Shown one piece after another: positions 8,807 to 17,215 of a DNA stretch of 35,815 nucleotides. The DNA comes from JBKHBT01 sp046542255. GTDB lineage: Bacteria; UBP14; UBA6098; JBKHBT01. Under the pieces are notes generated by a model that ran no database searches, was not told the origin of the DNA, and was given only the letters and a program-made list of their open reading frames with translations. The stretch is from assembly GCA_046542255.1 (NCBI GenBank), contig JBKHBT010000028.1:1-35815 (forward strand), given 5' to 3'. A program made the translations under genes and the position numbers. Every line of letters starts with the position of its first letter. The first letter of the stretch is position 1.

Positions 8807-9280
8807 TTAACCATTCTCGCTTTCAATAATCTCATCGAGTTTTTCTTTAACTCTATTTACTTTGTATTTTTCAGGTTCGATCAGATTACTTACGAGCCTA
8901 CATCTCAAATCCTGCACTCTCCTGTCCAGCTCTTCAATATCGCGAATCATCTCCGGCTTTGCATAACCTTCTTCGACAGCCATTTCGCGCAGAATTCCCA
9001 TAACATCGGCGAATTTGACATTTTGTGGGCATCTTGCATAGCAGACATAGCATCTCTGGCACATCCAGAGCAGCTCAGAAGATAGAACCGCCTCGCGCAT
9101 TCCCATAACCGACATCCTGATGATTCTTCTCGGATCGTATTCTTCATTAACCTCGGCGACAGGGCAGCTCGCCGTGCAGGTGCCACAGGTAAAACAGCTT
9201 TTAAAATTCTCACCGCCCGGACGCTTGGCGATATCGTATTTGAATGACTGATCCAGGTCTTTTAATTTTATAGTTGGCAT
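8807..9280 (-). CDS. hdrC: HdrC-like 2x[4Fe-4S] protein
   Basis: A 157-residue soluble protein. Two complete motifs, CFTCGTCTASCP and CQRCYVCYARCP, are spaced about 45 residues apart by a helical segment, as in HdrC, the electron-transfer subunit that normally links HdrA to HdrB. The C-terminal 60 residues are charged and helical. I chose the ATG at 9280 because GGAG lies 7 nt upstream; the longer open frame reaching 9364 would overlap the upstream gene and adds an unlikely N-terminus. It sits 23 nt after the FlxA-like gene and 46 nt before the HdrA/NuoE fusion. No HdrB (CCG-domain protein) is found anywhere in the window, so its usual partner is missing or encoded elsewhere. HdrC function is assigned by architecture; other small dicluster ferredoxins cannot be fully excluded. 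Confidence 0.82.
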   Translation of the reverse strand: MPTIKLKDLDQSFKYDIAKRPGGENFKSCFTCGTCTASCPVAEVNEEYDPRRIIRMSVMGMREAVLSSELLWMCQRCYVCYARCPQNVKFADVMGILREMAVEEGYAKPEMIRDIEELDRRVQDLRCRLVSNLIEPEKYKVNRVKEKLDEIIESENG

Positions 9281-9303
9281 TTTATTTCTCCATATCTCTA
9301 ATT

Positions 9304-10137
9304 TTATACTTCTTCGGGTAATTTTTCGAGTTCGGCATAGGAGAATACCGGGCCATCCAGGCAAATATATTTCGGGCCGATATTACATCTTCCGCATTTG
9401 CCGATTCCACATTTCATGCGTCTTTCGAGCGATGTATATATTCTGTCTTTGGGAAAGCCCAGTTTCTCCAAAACCGGCAAAGTAAATCGAATCATAATCG
9501 GTGGGCCGCAGACGACACAATATGCATCATCGGCAGGCGGCGCAATATCCTCCGTAACCGCCGGAACGAAGCCGGTAAGCCCATCCCAACCCTCGACAGG
9601 CCTGTCTATAGTCAGATGTACATCGATATCATTGCGCTTTTCCCATTCTTCGAGTTCATCGCAATAGAGCAAAAGATTGGGATTTCTGGCCCCATAGATT
9701 ACTGTTATTTTGCCATAATCACCACGGTGATCAGGGTGCAAAAGCCATATAGCAAGCGAACGGAGAGTGGTAAAAGCAAATCCACCAGATACAATAACGA
9801 TATCCTTACCCTTGAATTTCTCGACGGGATAATAATTGCCAAGTGGGCCGCGTATTCCCAGCTTCTCGCCCTTTTTGAGGTAATGAATTGCGGTAGTTAC
9901 ATCGCCGACTCTATTTATTGTGAACCTAAGATAACCTTCTTCGGTGGGTGAGGTAGCAATTCCAAAAGGAGCCTCGCCAAGCCCTGGAATAGAAAGCTGG
10001 CAGAACTGGCCGGGCATATAGTCAAAGGCATCTTCGGGATTGGCGAATTTGAAATCGAAAGTGCGCAAAGTGCGGTCTTCGGACTCATCGATAATATTTT
10101 TGACAATAATTGGTTTCGGCATATAGATATTACTCAT
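9304..10137 (-). CDS. flxA: FlxA-like FAD/NAD(P)-binding reductase with [2Fe-2S] site
   Basis: A 277-residue ferredoxin-NADP reductase-fold protein of the FlxA / sulfhydrogenase gamma (HydG) / AsrB / PyrK group. It shows the FAD-binding barrel with APFGIATSP (56-64), a nucleotide-binding half with SGGFAFTTLRSL (117-128), the GPP motif after C210, and a C-terminal [2Fe-2S] site (C243, C248, C251, C259). Expected role: bring electrons from NADH or NADPH into the Hdr complex. The chosen ATG at 10137 overlaps the end of the preceding gene by 8 nt (ATGAGTAA). The open frame continues to 10347 but that extension lies inside the upstream gene. In Desulfovibrio flxABCD-hdrABC the equivalent subunit is the NADH site. 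Here a second NADH site (NuoEF) is encoded downstream in the same operon. Confidence 0.88.
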   Translation of the reverse strand: MSNIYMPKPIIVKNIIDESEDRTLRTFDFKFANPEDAFDYMPGQFCQLSIPGLGEAPFGIATSPTEEGYLRFTINRVGDVTTAIHYLKKGEKLGIRGPLGNYYPVEKFKGKDIVIVSGGFAFTTLRSLAIWLLHPDHRGDYGKITVIYGARNPNLLLYCDELEEWEKRNDIDVHLTIDRPVEGWDGLTGFVPAVTEDIAPPADDAYCVVCGPPIMIRFTLPVLEKLGFPKDRIYTSLERRMKCGIGKCGRCNIGPKYICLDGPVFSYAELEKLPEEV

Positions 10138-11185
10138 CACCACCGCCTTTTCTGACTTTTCGGCCTTCTTCCAGGACCCCCATAATAAAACTACGAATAT
10201 CATTATTGACAGGACATATGCTGACGCATCTTCCGCAGCCCACGCAGCCGACAGAATCCTGTGCTTCGATGTAATAATTGAATTTATGCATGAATCTCTG
10301 GCGCATTTTCGGCTGTTTTTCACGAGGATTGTGGCCACTTGCTTCACGGGTAAAAATCGGAAACATGCAGCTATCCCAGATTCGCATTCTTACGCCATCT
10401 CCACGGCGGCTTTCATCAGTGATGTCGAAACAATAGCAAGTCGGGCAATGATATGTGCATGCGCCGCATCCTATACATTTGCTCGATATGTCATTCCAGA
10501 GTTCGCTTTCCCAGATCTGGTCGAGAGAATTTTTCATCTCGGTTGGCAAATTTTCTGTTTCAGGCGGCTCTGGCATAACAGATTTTGCATTATCACGAAT
10601 CTTTTTGGCGGTATTTACCTTTTCATCATCGGCTTCTTCTACAAAATCGATGCTTTTCAATAATTTATCAGACCTTTGATTCAAAGGTTCGATGAGGTAT
10701 TCTTCGCCGATATCGGTCATCATAGCATCCGAGCCGGTAGTATCATCGGGCGCACCACCAACCCAATTGCAGAAGCAGCTTTCGAGTGGCTCATTGCATG
10801 TCATCGTGAAAATTATATGATCTTTTCTTCTTGCTGCCCAATAATCGTCTTTGTATTTGGGATCGATAAATGTTTTCTCGAGAAGTTCATAGCTTCTGAC
10901 ATCGCATGGCCTTATTCCGAAGATAAATGGCGGTTTACCGCGATATTTGGTATCGACCATATTGCCTTCAGCATCATAGCGGAACATAATCTCTCTTTGC
11001 GGATAGAAAATATCCTTCGGTGGCCGATTCGTCCTGGGAATATCCAAAGCTGGCGCCTTTACATCTCCAAGTTCCATGAATATATATACGCCATCGTCAT
11101 CGGCAGGAATATAGACAGCGAATCTTTCTTCCATAAAATCAAGAAAGGTGCGAGTATTATCTTTTTTTAATATGTATTTTTCCAT
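10130..11185 (-). CDS. FlxB-like 4Fe-4S dicluster protein (sulfhydrogenase beta / AsrA family)
   Basis: A 351-residue iron-sulfur protein. The N-terminal domain has the family hallmarks FGIRPCDVRSYE (89-100) and a Cys-rich TMTCNEPLESCFCNW stretch (127-141) with the GGAPDDTTGSDA region after it. The C-terminal half has two [4Fe-4S] motifs, C237-C240-C243-C247 and C314-C317-C320-C324. This layout is that of the sulfhydrogenase beta subunit, anaerobic sulfite reductase subunit A and FlxB, which pair with the HydG/AsrB/FlxA type of flavoprotein, exactly the next gene here (8-nt overlap). It should relay electrons from FlxA to MvhD and HdrA. I prefer the ATG at 11185 because the sequence from MEKYILKK looks like the usual N-terminus; an in-frame ATG at 11197 is possible. 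It follows the FrhB-like gene by 15 nt. Confidence 0.82.
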   Translation of the reverse strand: MEKYILKKDNTRTFLDFMEERFAVYIPADDDGVYIFMELGDVKAPALDIPRTNRPPKDIFYPQREIMFRYDAEGNMVDTKYRGKPPFIFGIRPCDVRSYELLEKTFIDPKYKDDYWAARRKDHIIFTMTCNEPLESCFCNWVGGAPDDTTGSDAMMTDIGEEYLIEPLNQRSDKLLKSIDFVEEADDEKVNTAKKIRDNAKSVMPEPPETENLPTEMKNSLDQIWESELWNDISSKCIGCGACTYHCPTCYCFDITDESRRGDGVRMRIWDSCMFPIFTREASGHNPREKQPKMRQRFMHKFNYYIEAQDSVGCVGCGRCVSICPVNNDIRSFIMGVLEEGRKVRKGGGDE

Positions 11186-11200
11186 TTTTATACCCATCTA

Positions 11201-12166
11201 TTACATGATAAATTCATCTTCATCGTCTTCGCTAAATGTCGAAGGTGCAGGCGGTTCTTCCGGGTCAAGTCCTGGTATATAGCCAAATCTGTCCAGTACC
11301 TCTTTTTCGAGCCTTTTCCCCAATAGCCTGAGATCGACTCCGGTAGGGCAGGAAGCAGCACATGCGCCGCAGTCCACGCAGCGGCCGGCGACATGAAGCA
11401 TTCTTACTATATGAAATATCGTAGTATCAGTCTTTTCGACACTCTTGCCAAACCATTTTGGATTCTTTTGATCGACGAAGCACTCCTCGCAATAGCACAT
11501 AGGACAAACATTGCGACAGGCATAGCACCGAATACATTTGGAAAATTCCTTCTCGAAATATGCCCATCTTTCCTCATCAGAAAGTTTATCAAATTCTGTA
11601 ACTCTCTCGAATTGATCGCTATCTTCGGCTCTATCTATCGCTTCGCCGATTATATAATCATAAACGGGCGCATTAGGATATTTGCAGGTTGCACATGCTT
11701 CATTTCGAAGTTTCGAGAGCGATGTTTCCACATTGAAATTTCTTCCTTTGAGTATTACCTTATCATCATCGATTTCATATTCGCTGAAATCTCTTCCCTG
11801 AAGTGCTTTGCGCACATTATTAGGATCGATTACACCTTCACAGGGTAAAGCGATAATTACTATATTCTCTCTGGAAATTTGATTTTCCGATATCAGTTCC
11901 AATATAGCTCTTCCATCGCAGCCCTTTGCGATGAAACCAATTTTTCGCATTTTATCGCGTTTTTTTTCATCGGCGATATATTTGGCAAGATTCGTATAGC
12001 AGGATGGGCCGAAGATCATTTTATCGAGTTTATCCAGCGAATCTGCAAATAGCGGTGCAGCACGAAGCGGAACAGAACTCTCCTGAAAGCCGATCATCAC
12101 ATCGAGCTTTTCCTTCTCGAAAACCTCGCGAAGTTTTTCAATCATTCTTTTATTGATCTTATTCAC
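11201..12166 (-). CDS. FrhB/FdhB-like iron-sulfur protein in the FlxC position
   Basis: A roughly 321-residue protein of the F420-hydrogenase beta / formate dehydrogenase beta type superfamily. The N-terminal half has GFIAKGCDGRAILEL and VIIALPCEG, and a later Cys-rich EACATCKYP stretch. The C-terminal half has two [4Fe-4S] motifs, CIRCYACRNVCP and CVDCGACAASCP, with CYCEECF after the first. The tail is acidic. Placed between MvhD (12188-12637) and the FlxB-like gene, it matches the FlxC position of flxABCD. Start: a TTG at 12187 directly after the preceding stop has no ribosome binding site, whereas GTG at 12166 has AAGGAAGAG just upstream, so I chose GTG. F420 use is not implied: members of this fold act with other flavin partners too. 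Confidence 0.75.
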   Translation of the reverse strand: MNKINKRMIEKLREVFEKEKLDVMIGFQESSVPLRAAPLFADSLDKLDKMIFGPSCYTNLAKYIADEKKRDKMRKIGFIAKGCDGRAILELISENQISRENIVIIALPCEGVIDPNNVRKALQGRDFSEYEIDDDKVILKGRNFNVETSLSKLRNEACATCKYPNAPVYDYIIGEAIDRAEDSDQFERVTEFDKLSDEERWAYFEKEFSKCIRCYACRNVCPMCYCEECFVDQKNPKWFGKSVEKTDTTIFHIVRMLHVAGRCVDCGACAASCPTGVDLRLLGKRLEKEVLDRFGYIPGLDPEEPPAPSTFSEDDEDEFIM

Positions 12167-12169
12167 AAT

Positions 12170-12178
12170 CTCTTCCTT
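12170..12178 (-). promoter_or_regulatory. ribosome binding site that decides the start of the FrhB-like gene
   Basis: AAGGAAGAG on the minus strand lies 3 nt before a GTG codon at 12166 (AGGA core 7 nt away). It supports GTG 12166 over TTG 12187, which abuts the upstream stop and has no such site. Confidence 0.5.
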
Positions 12179-12187
12179 TGAATCCAA

Positions 12188-12637
12188 CTATATTTCGCAT
12201 TTTTTGGGCGTGGCAAAAGGTTCTTTCACGAGCCTTTTTGCCGGGCCAATTTCTTTCACAGCTTCGGTAACGGTTTTTATCACTTTCGAGAATTTCTCGC
12301 CTTCACCAGCCGAAACCCATGAAAAATGGACACGGCCCTTTTCGACACCCATAAATTCAAGAGCGGTCTTCAGGAGCGCAAATTTTCGCCTTGCCACAAA
12401 ATTACCGGAGAGATAATGGCAATCTCCGGGATGACAGCCAGAAACCAGAACGCCATCATATCCATCCTGAAGGCATTTGAGAATAAACAACGGATTTATC
12501 CTGCCCGAACAAGGAACTCTTATGACCCTTGTATTCGGTGGATATTGTATCCTGGAAACACCAGCTAAATCGGCGCCGGCATATGAGCACCAATTGCATA
12601 AAAATGCCATTATTTTTGGTTCGAATTGTTCTGCCAT
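12188..12637 (-). CDS. mvhD: MvhD/FlxD-like hydrogenase iron-sulfur subunit (unit C)
   Basis: A 149-residue MvhD-family protein, the small [2Fe-2S] relay that docks on HdrA. Ligand cysteines are C14 and C17 (FLCNWCSYAGAD), C43 (VPCSGRINP), C68 and C73 (GCHPGDCHY). In Mvh-Hdr and Flx-Hdr complexes this subunit passes electrons from the NADH, hydrogenase or formate module to HdrA. It is the first gene of unit C, 43 nt after the fused tandem HdrA, with AGGT 7 nt before the ATG. It has a longer, basic C-terminal tail than the two other MvhD copies (15720-16145, 21438-21860), which suggests a distinct docking partner. The family assignment is firm; which HdrA it contacts is inferred from gene order. 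Confidence 0.92.
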   Translation of the reverse strand: MAEQFEPKIMAFLCNWCSYAGADLAGVSRIQYPPNTRVIRVPCSGRINPLFILKCLQDGYDGVLVSGCHPGDCHYLSGNFVARRKFALLKTALEFMGVEKGRVHFSWVSAGEGEKFSKVIKTVTEAVKEIGPAKRLVKEPFATPKKCEI

Positions 12638-12680
12638 AATTTCTACCTATTTATTTTTTTATTTATTAATTTCATTCTTT

Positions 12681-15600
12681 TTACTTCGCTGTTTCTAATG
12701 CATCGATAGCATTGAAAATCTGCTGATTTGTGAAGCCTTTCAAGTCGATTGCTCCGCTTCTGCATGAAGCCGCACATGCACCGCAACCTTTGCACAGAGC
12801 CTCGCGAATGGATGCTTTACCGGTTTCTTCGTCGATATATGCAGCCGAATAGGCGCAGACATTGACACAAACCTCACAACTGGAACAAAGCTCCTGATCG
12901 ACTTCACATATAGCGCCTTCGGATTCAATTTGCATCTTGGCAAGTACAGTCATTGCTCTGGCTGCTGCTGCCGAAGATTGTGTGAGAGTTTCATTTGTAT
13001 TTTTGGGATTATGTGCGGTTCCAGCAAGGAAAATGCCATCGGTTGCAAAATCGACTGGGCGGAGCTTAACATGCGCTTCGAGGAAGAATTTATCTGCATT
13101 AAGAGGCACCTTCAGCATCCTTGCCAATTTCTCATTCTGCTCGAGGGGGGCCAGACCCAATGAAAGTACCACTATATCGGCATCGATAGAAATATCCTCG
13201 TCCAATATTGGGTCATGGGTTTTGACTCTAAGCTTGCTATCTGGGTCATCAGGATTAAGAGGTTCTATTGTAGGCTTTTTCTCGAGGTCATATCGAGAGA
13301 ACAAAACACCTTCATCGCGTGCCTTAGAAAAATAGCTTTCCTGAAGGCCATAGGTCCTTATATCACGATATAATACATAGACATCGGTCTTCTCGCGAAT
13401 TTCTTTGGATTTCAAGGCATTCTTGACAGCATTCGAGCAACAGACTCTGCTACAGTAATTATGGCCTTCCTCACGCGAGCCGACACATTGTATCATGACG
13501 ACATTTTCGATATTTCTGCCTTTAAGCCCTTTTTCACGAAGCATCTTTTCATATTCGAGTTGCGTAAGTACTTTATTGTATTTTCCGCGAAGATATTCAT
13601 CGGTCTTTCTTTCATTTGCGCCGGTTGCGACTATTATGACTCCATGTTCGAGATTCACTTCCTGGCCGCCGCGCTCTATTGTTGTTTCAAAATTGCCGAT
13701 ATATCCTGTGATATTTTTGATAACTGAATTTGTAAGCACCGATATCTTTTCATTTCTATGTACCAGCTCACGCATTCTTTCCAATAGCTTTTGCGGATCA
13801 TTGCCATCGATGAGGTATTGTAGCTTCTGCATCAGGCCGCCGAGTTTTTCTTCTTTTTCCAGGAGATAGACATTATAACGGTTCTCAGCAAGAGAGAGAG
13901 CAGCATTCATGCCGGCCAAACCGCCGCCTATGACCAAAGCTTTCGGGTCGATATCGACGGATAGTTTTTGAAGAGGTACAAGGTTTCTTGCTTTGGCTAT
14001 TCCCATCTCCACGAGATCCATTGCCTTTTTTGTGGCGAGTTCTGGCTGATTCATATGTGCCCAGCTACATTGGTCGCGAATATTAACCATCTCGAATAGA
14101 TATTCATTGAGTCCGGCCTCGCGAAGAGTTTCGCGGAATAGCGGTTCATGAGTCCTTGGCGAACAAGCTGCCACAACGACTCGGTTTAAATCATGCTCCT
14201 TTATTTTATCGCCAATTGTCTTTAGCCCATCTGTAGAACATGCATACATAATATGGTCAGAGAATTCTACATTTGGCGTTTTTTTCATGATGCTACAGCA
14301 TTTGCGGACATCCAAAACGCTGGCGATATTTATACCACAATGGCAGACAAAGACGCCGACTCTCGGCCTATTGCCAATGATATCCTTTTCTGGCGGAAAC
14401 TCCTTTTGAGAAAGCTTCTCCATTCTACCAAGGCCCAGATATTTGGAAGCACGGGCAACAGCACCAGAAGCAGACATAACAGACTCTGGAATATCTTTTG
14501 GGCCACTGGTTGCTCCGCAGACGAAAATGCCCTCTTTGGTAGTATCCAATGGCGCGAAATCGCAGGTTTTACAGAATCCTGTATCATCGAGCTTGATATT
14601 TAGCCTTCTGGCAAGCTCATCCATTTCTTTACGCTGCTCCAAACCGACAGAAAGCACTACCATCGAATAATCGCGAGTTTTTCTATTCCCTTTTTGGTCG
14701 GCATAATGGATTCGCAAATTACCTCCGGGAAGCTCCTCGATTTTCGATATTCTGCTTCTTAAAAATTCTACTCCGAATTGGTCTTTCGCACGGTCATAGT
14801 ATTTGTCGAAATCTTTCCCATGAGCGCGAGCATCCATAAAAAATATCGAAGCATCCAGGCCTTTGACATGTTCTCTTGCTATTACGGCCTCTTTCATTGC
14901 ATACATGCAGCAGACCGATGAGCAATAATCGCGGTCTTTTTCGCGGTCGCGGCTACCAACGCATTGAATAAATGCGACACTTCGTGGCTCTTCGCCATTG
15001 CTTGGGCATTCAAGATGCCCCATAAGTGGGCCAGATGCGGAAAGCATTCTCTCGAATTCCAGCGAAGTAACCACATTTGGGAATTTCCCATATCCGTATT
15101 GTGCATAGTCTTTAGGGTTATATGGGTCTATACCGGTTGCCAGAATAACGGCACCAGTCTCGAGAACCTCTTCGGAATCCTTGTCATCGAAATTGATGGC
15201 ATCGGCGGAGCAAACCTTTGTACACAGGCCGCAAACGCCTTTGGTAACCTTGAGGCAATGATCTGGATCTATTACAAAATTAGCTGGAATGCTTTGCACA
15301 AAATAACGATAGATAGCCTTACGGTCGCGAAGGCCCATATCGAATTCATCTTCGACCTTGGTGGGGCATTTGTCTTCGCAAACTCCGCAGGCAACGCATT
15401 TATTCGGGTCGATATATGTGGCTTTTCTTTTATAGCGAATACGGAAATTGCCGGGCTTGCCTTCGATCGATTGGATATTCGAGTTCATGTGAAGCGTAAT
15501 CCCGGGATGTCTTGCGCATTCGGCCATTTTTGGTGATAGGATGCAGAGCGAGCAGTCATTTGTCGGGAAAGTTTTATCGAGTTGGGACATTCTTCCGCCA

Positions 15601-15710
15601 ATAGACGGTGTTTGCTCGATTAGATGGACATCTGCGCCCATTTCGGCAAGGTCCAAAGCTGCCTGAATTCCTGCTATACCTGCTCCAACAACTATAACTG
15701 ACTTTTCCAT
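12681..15710 (-). CDS. hdrA: tandem HdrA with two FAD modules (unit B)
   Basis: A 1009-residue fusion of two HdrA-type modules. Module 1 has VVGAGIAGIQ (7-16), TFPTNDCSLC (47-56), an inserted [4Fe-4S] motif (C105-C115), a second four-Cys site with unusual spacing (C152, C160, C163, C167) and the IQCVGSR...CSSVCC motif (248-268). Module 2 begins at VGVFVCHCGINIASV (451-465), has VVVAACSPRTHEP (511-523), a full dinucleotide motif GGGLAG (595-600), its own IQCVGSR...CCS motif, and ends in two [4Fe-4S] motifs (CSSCEVCVNVC and CKGCGACAASC). Both FAD sites look intact. HdrA binds the bifurcating flavin in Hdr complexes. AGGA lies 6 nt before the ATG, and the gene starts 9 nt after the mvhD at 15720. 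It is the best internal template for reading the two split HdrAs of this operon. Confidence 0.93.
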   Translation of the reverse strand: MEKSVIVVGAGIAGIQAALDLAEMGADVHLIEQTPSIGGRMSQLDKTFPTNDCSLCILSPKMAECARHPGITLHMNSNIQSIEGKPGNFRIRYKRKATYIDPNKCVACGVCEDKCPTKVEDEFDMGLRDRKAIYRYFVQSIPANFVIDPDHCLKVTKGVCGLCTKVCSADAINFDDKDSEEVLETGAVILATGIDPYNPKDYAQYGYGKFPNVVTSLEFERMLSASGPLMGHLECPSNGEEPRSVAFIQCVGSRDREKDRDYCSSVCCMYAMKEAVIAREHVKGLDASIFFMDARAHGKDFDKYYDRAKDQFGVEFLRSRISKIEELPGGNLRIHYADQKGNRKTRDYSMVVLSVGLEQRKEMDELARRLNIKLDDTGFCKTCDFAPLDTTKEGIFVCGATSGPKDIPESVMSASGAVARASKYLGLGRMEKLSQKEFPPEKDIIGNRPRVGVFVCHCGINIASVLDVRKCCSIMKKTPNVEFSDHIMYACSTDGLKTIGDKIKEHDLNRVVVAACSPRTHEPLFRETLREAGLNEYLFEMVNIRDQCSWAHMNQPELATKKAMDLVEMGIAKARNLVPLQKLSVDIDPKALVIGGGLAGMNAALSLAENRYNVYLLEKEEKLGGLMQKLQYLIDGNDPQKLLERMRELVHRNEKISVLTNSVIKNITGYIGNFETTIERGGQEVNLEHGVIIVATGANERKTDEYLRGKYNKVLTQLEYEKMLREKGLKGRNIENVVMIQCVGSREEGHNYCSRVCCSNAVKNALKSKEIREKTDVYVLYRDIRTYGLQESYFSKARDEGVLFSRYDLEKKPTIEPLNPDDPDSKLRVKTHDPILDEDISIDADIVVLSLGLAPLEQNEKLARMLKVPLNADKFFLEAHVKLRPVDFATDGIFLAGTAHNPKNTNETLTQSSAAAARAMTVLAKMQIESEGAICEVDQELCSSCEVCVNVCAYSAAYIDEETGKASIREALCKGCGACAASCRSGAIDLKGFTNQQIFNAIDALETAK

Positions 15711-15719
15711 TTTAATTCC

Positions 15720-16145
15720 TTATAGAAATACTTCTTTTCGAATTTTATTAGGGCCTTTATAACTTAATTTCTTAGTATATTCTGTAATTACTTGCTGAAA
15801 TCTCGGGCCTTCCGATGCCGAAATCCATGAGAGACGTATTCTTTCGGAATCGAGGCCATATGTATCGAATATCTTCTTAAGCAAAGCGAATCTTCGGCGT
15901 GTATAGTAATTACCTTTTTGATAATGGCAATCTCCCGGATGGCAACCGCCAACTAAGATGCCATCAGCACCGCGAAGAACGGCTTTGATAATAAACAAAG
16001 GATCGACGCGGGAAGAACACATAACGCGAATCGTCCTATGCGTTGGCGGGTATTGAAGCCGTGATGTTCCTGCTAAGTCTGCGCCAGTATAGGTACACCA
16101 ATTACAAAGAAATCCGATTATTCTTGGTTCGTATTTTTTGGCCAT
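15720..16145 (-). CDS. mvhD: MvhD-like iron-sulfur subunit (unit B)
   Basis: A 141-residue MvhD-family protein with all ligand cysteines: C14 and C17, C43, C68 and C73 (FLCNWCTYTGAD, VMCSSRVDP, GCHPGDCHY). It should deliver electrons to the tandem HdrA encoded immediately downstream (9-nt gap). The ATG overlaps the stop of the preceding FrhB-like gene by one base (TGATG), and GGAGGT lies 9 nt upstream, so the two are probably translationally coupled. Its sequence is closer to the 21438-21860 copy (VMCSSRVDP, YYTRRRFALLKK against YFTRRRFAKLKK) than to the unit C copy, suggesting a duplication within this operon. Confidence 0.92.
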   Translation of the reverse strand: MAKKYEPRIIGFLCNWCTYTGADLAGTSRLQYPPTHRTIRVMCSSRVDPLFIIKAVLRGADGILVGGCHPGDCHYQKGNYYTRRRFALLKKIFDTYGLDSERIRLSWISASEGPRFQQVITEYTKKLSYKGPNKIRKEVFL

Positions 16146-17215
16146 CAGTCTTCTACCTCCGTGAGTTCGTCCTCGACAAAGCTCGAGAGCGGGATTTCTT
16201 CGTCATAGCTTCTTCCGGGTACATATTCGAATAGGGTTTGCGCTGCATCACCGGCCCTTGCGAAAAGCATCGAAACAGGAATATCTGCCGGGCAAGTGTC
16301 TGTACACATGCCGCAGCTCACGCATGAGAAAGCCATATGCGACATCCTGCCGAGATGGAAGAAAACAGTATCAGTCGGGATTCGCATTCCGCCGCGCTTT
16401 TCAAGCTCATCCTGGAAATTTTCGGGATTAAGTTCATTCTCTTTGCTTTCGAAAGCACAAAGCGCACAAAAGCAAATAGGGCAGACATGGCTACAACCGT
16501 GGCAGCCAATGCATCTACCGAATTTATCTATCAAACCCTCGATGTCATAATTCATTGTGCCGAGTTTTTCGAAGCTCTTGCGCCTTTCGATTTGTCGTTT
16601 TTTTAGCTCGGGAATGCATTCGGCTTCATCATAGTCGCCTTCGTAAAGCTTGCCTATTTCGCTGGCGAGTTCTCGTCCGGTTTCGGTATTTGCATAGAAG
16701 GCGGTCTTTTTTTCGCATGAAGTAATGGTAATATCAGAATTCATCGGCATAAAATTGACGCAGATTTTGCAGGTCGGCCTTATCATATGCGGCTCGACGA
16801 CATTTGGTAATTCAAGCAGAAATTCATCGTCATCGATATTCTTGTAATGATCGAATTTTACCACTCCATCGCAAACCGGCGATATGAAAATCATATTATC
16901 CGGTGCTCCCTGCGCTCTTTTGGCAAGTTCGACAAATGCATGAAGCTCACAAGGCCGAATCGCAACGGCTACTTTATCGGGAAGTTTATCCGAGAAGGTT
17001 AGCTTCGAAAGAAGTGCACCGGCATTCTCTGGCATCAGAGGATAGAAGGGCATTGCCTCATCCATTTTATCAGGGTCAGTTATTAACAAATAGCTGATAC
17101 CTTTGCCAGCTTTGCCCAATGTAAAAACGGCATCGATTTTTTTCGCCTTTAGGTTTTTGCGAAGGAAATCTCGAGTAGCAGGAATTAGTGTTTTATGGAT
17201 TTCGACTTTACTCAT
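16145..17215 (-). CDS. FrhB/FdhB-like 4Fe-4S protein, second of a tandem pair
   Basis: A 356-residue iron-sulfur protein. The N-terminal half carries the family features AIRPCELHAFVELAKRAQ, ISPVCDG and MIRPTCKICVNF. The C-terminal half has CIGCHGCSHVCPICFC and CVSCGMCTDTCP, i.e. two [4Fe-4S] clusters plus extra cysteines. A conserved FHLGRMSHM stretch sits between them. It belongs with F420-hydrogenase/formate dehydrogenase beta-type proteins and FlxC, but no catalytic formate dehydrogenase or hydrogenase gene is nearby, so substrate and cofactor are unknown. It is a clear paralogue of the next gene upstream (17208-18356), overlapping it by 8 nt. I chose ATG 17215, which has AGGTG about 6 nt before it; a GTG at 17224 lies within that binding site. 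It probably links MvhD and HdrA to a redox partner. Confidence 0.8.
   Translation of the reverse strand: MSKVEIHKTLIPATRDFLRKNLKAKKIDAVFTLGKAGKGISYLLITDPDKMDEAMPFYPLMPENAGALLSKLTFSDKLPDKVAVAIRPCELHAFVELAKRAQGAPDNMIFISPVCDGVVKFDHYKNIDDDEFLLELPNVVEPHMIRPTCKICVNFMPMNSDITITSCEKKTAFYANTETGRELASEIGKLYEGDYDEAECIPELKKRQIERRKSFEKLGTMNYDIEGLIDKFGRCIGCHGCSHVCPICFCALCAFESKENELNPENFQDELEKRGGMRIPTDTVFFHLGRMSHMAFSCVSCGMCTDTCPADIPVSMLFARAGDAAQTLFEYVPGRSYDEEIPLSSFVEDELTEVED

Noticed and set aside
14964..15536. 190-residue plus-strand open frame opposite the tandem hdrA
   Set aside because: Antisense to a highly conserved gene, with composition explained by the opposite strand.
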